DNA of 64,000 bases from Pseudoalteromonas luteoviolacea NCIMB 1944 (GTDB taxonomy: Bacteria > Pseudomonadota > Gammaproteobacteria > Enterobacterales > Alteromonadaceae). The stretch spans positions 186,001 through 250,000 of the forward strand of contig NZ_AUXS01000075.1 of assembly GCF_001625565.1 (NCBI RefSeq), read 5' to 3'. The translations under genes and the position numbers were made by a program. Below, piece by piece: positions 63,836 through 64,000 of the stretch (the stretch's first letter is position 1; the number at the start of each line of letters is the position of its first letter). The notes under the pieces were generated by a model. It did not search any database, had not been told where the DNA came from, and was given only the letters and a program-made list of their open reading frames with translations.

Positions 63836-64000
63836 TTACCCTCCGAAGTAACGAATAATAAGTGTTTTAGAAGTGGGTAGAGTTTAAGGGTGAACGCGTA
63901 TACAACACGTTAGCTTAGGCCGTCAGGACACATTGAATTATTATTTTTGTATGTCTTTCTACGATAAAATGATGTGATATGAAAAGGTTAATCTTTCCCA
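63836..64000. other. Right edge, upstream of fimT
   Basis: 165 bp containing the leftward fimT leader. No further gene or clear element is seen before the window ends. Confidence 0.4.

Overview
The window looks like a chromosomal segment of a marine gammaproteobacterium of the Alteromonadales, most likely Pseudoalteromonas. The evidence is the moderately low GC, the many TonB-dependent receptors (TBDRs), the Spondin_N proteins, the amine (L-amino acid) oxidase, and the order rpsT / murJ-ribF-ileS-lspA-fkpB-ispH followed by minor-pilin genes. No rRNA, tRNA, CRISPR array, insertion sequence or prophage was seen. Genus is an inference from gene content; no search could be run.

Left part (1-14.8 kb), accessory. 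It holds two adjacent Spondin_N secreted proteins; an FAD amine oxidase followed by a ThDP (pyruvate/indolepyruvate-decarboxylase-like) enzyme; a divergent membrane-bound winged-helix/TPR regulator; a GH16-like secreted hydrolase; an RND pump with its adaptor in the unusual order pump-then-adaptor; an orphan protein made of two repeats; and a Nep1-like (NPP1) cytolysin with the complete GHRHDWE motif.

Middle part (14.8-39.7 kb). A translationally coupled comFB-ybaM pair is followed by a compact leftward cluster (dinG, a TauE/SafE permease, priC, a histone-deacetylase-like hydrolase). polB (DNA polymerase II) diverges from dinG only 23 bp away, with a LexA-like site at its start codon. Three large TBDR paralogues follow in tandem. 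Each has its own promoter (TTGnnn-N18-TAnTAT), a hairpin touching the Shine-Dalgarno and a downstream hairpin or terminator. Then come a small Cys-pair lipoprotein, hrpB, mtfA, deaD, grxA and a parvulin.

Right part (39.7-64 kb). It contains a fourth, unrelated TBDR, a TlpA-like thioredoxin, an OlsF-like fused acyltransferase, a GhrA-like reductase, a 44-residue secreted peptide gene, smrA, two small membrane proteins and a CheY-like receiver. Next are rpsT (UUG start) and the housekeeping run murJ-ribF-ileS-lspA-fkpB-ispH. A LytS/LytTR two-component pair sits between ispH and the type IV minor-pilin operon pilV-pilW-pilX-pilY1-pilE. fimT lies tail to tail with pilE.

Best candidates for something undescribed: (1) the amine oxidase / ThDP-enzyme pair, whose ThDP enzyme appears to lack the catalytic Asp and first His of pyruvate decarboxylases and so may do acyloin (carboligation) chemistry; (2) the NLP cytolysin beside a two-repeat orphan protein; (3) the TBDR cassettes with shared promoter and ribosome-binding-site hairpins, one of them with a 17-bp inverted repeat bracketing its promoter; (4) the 44-residue exported peptide.
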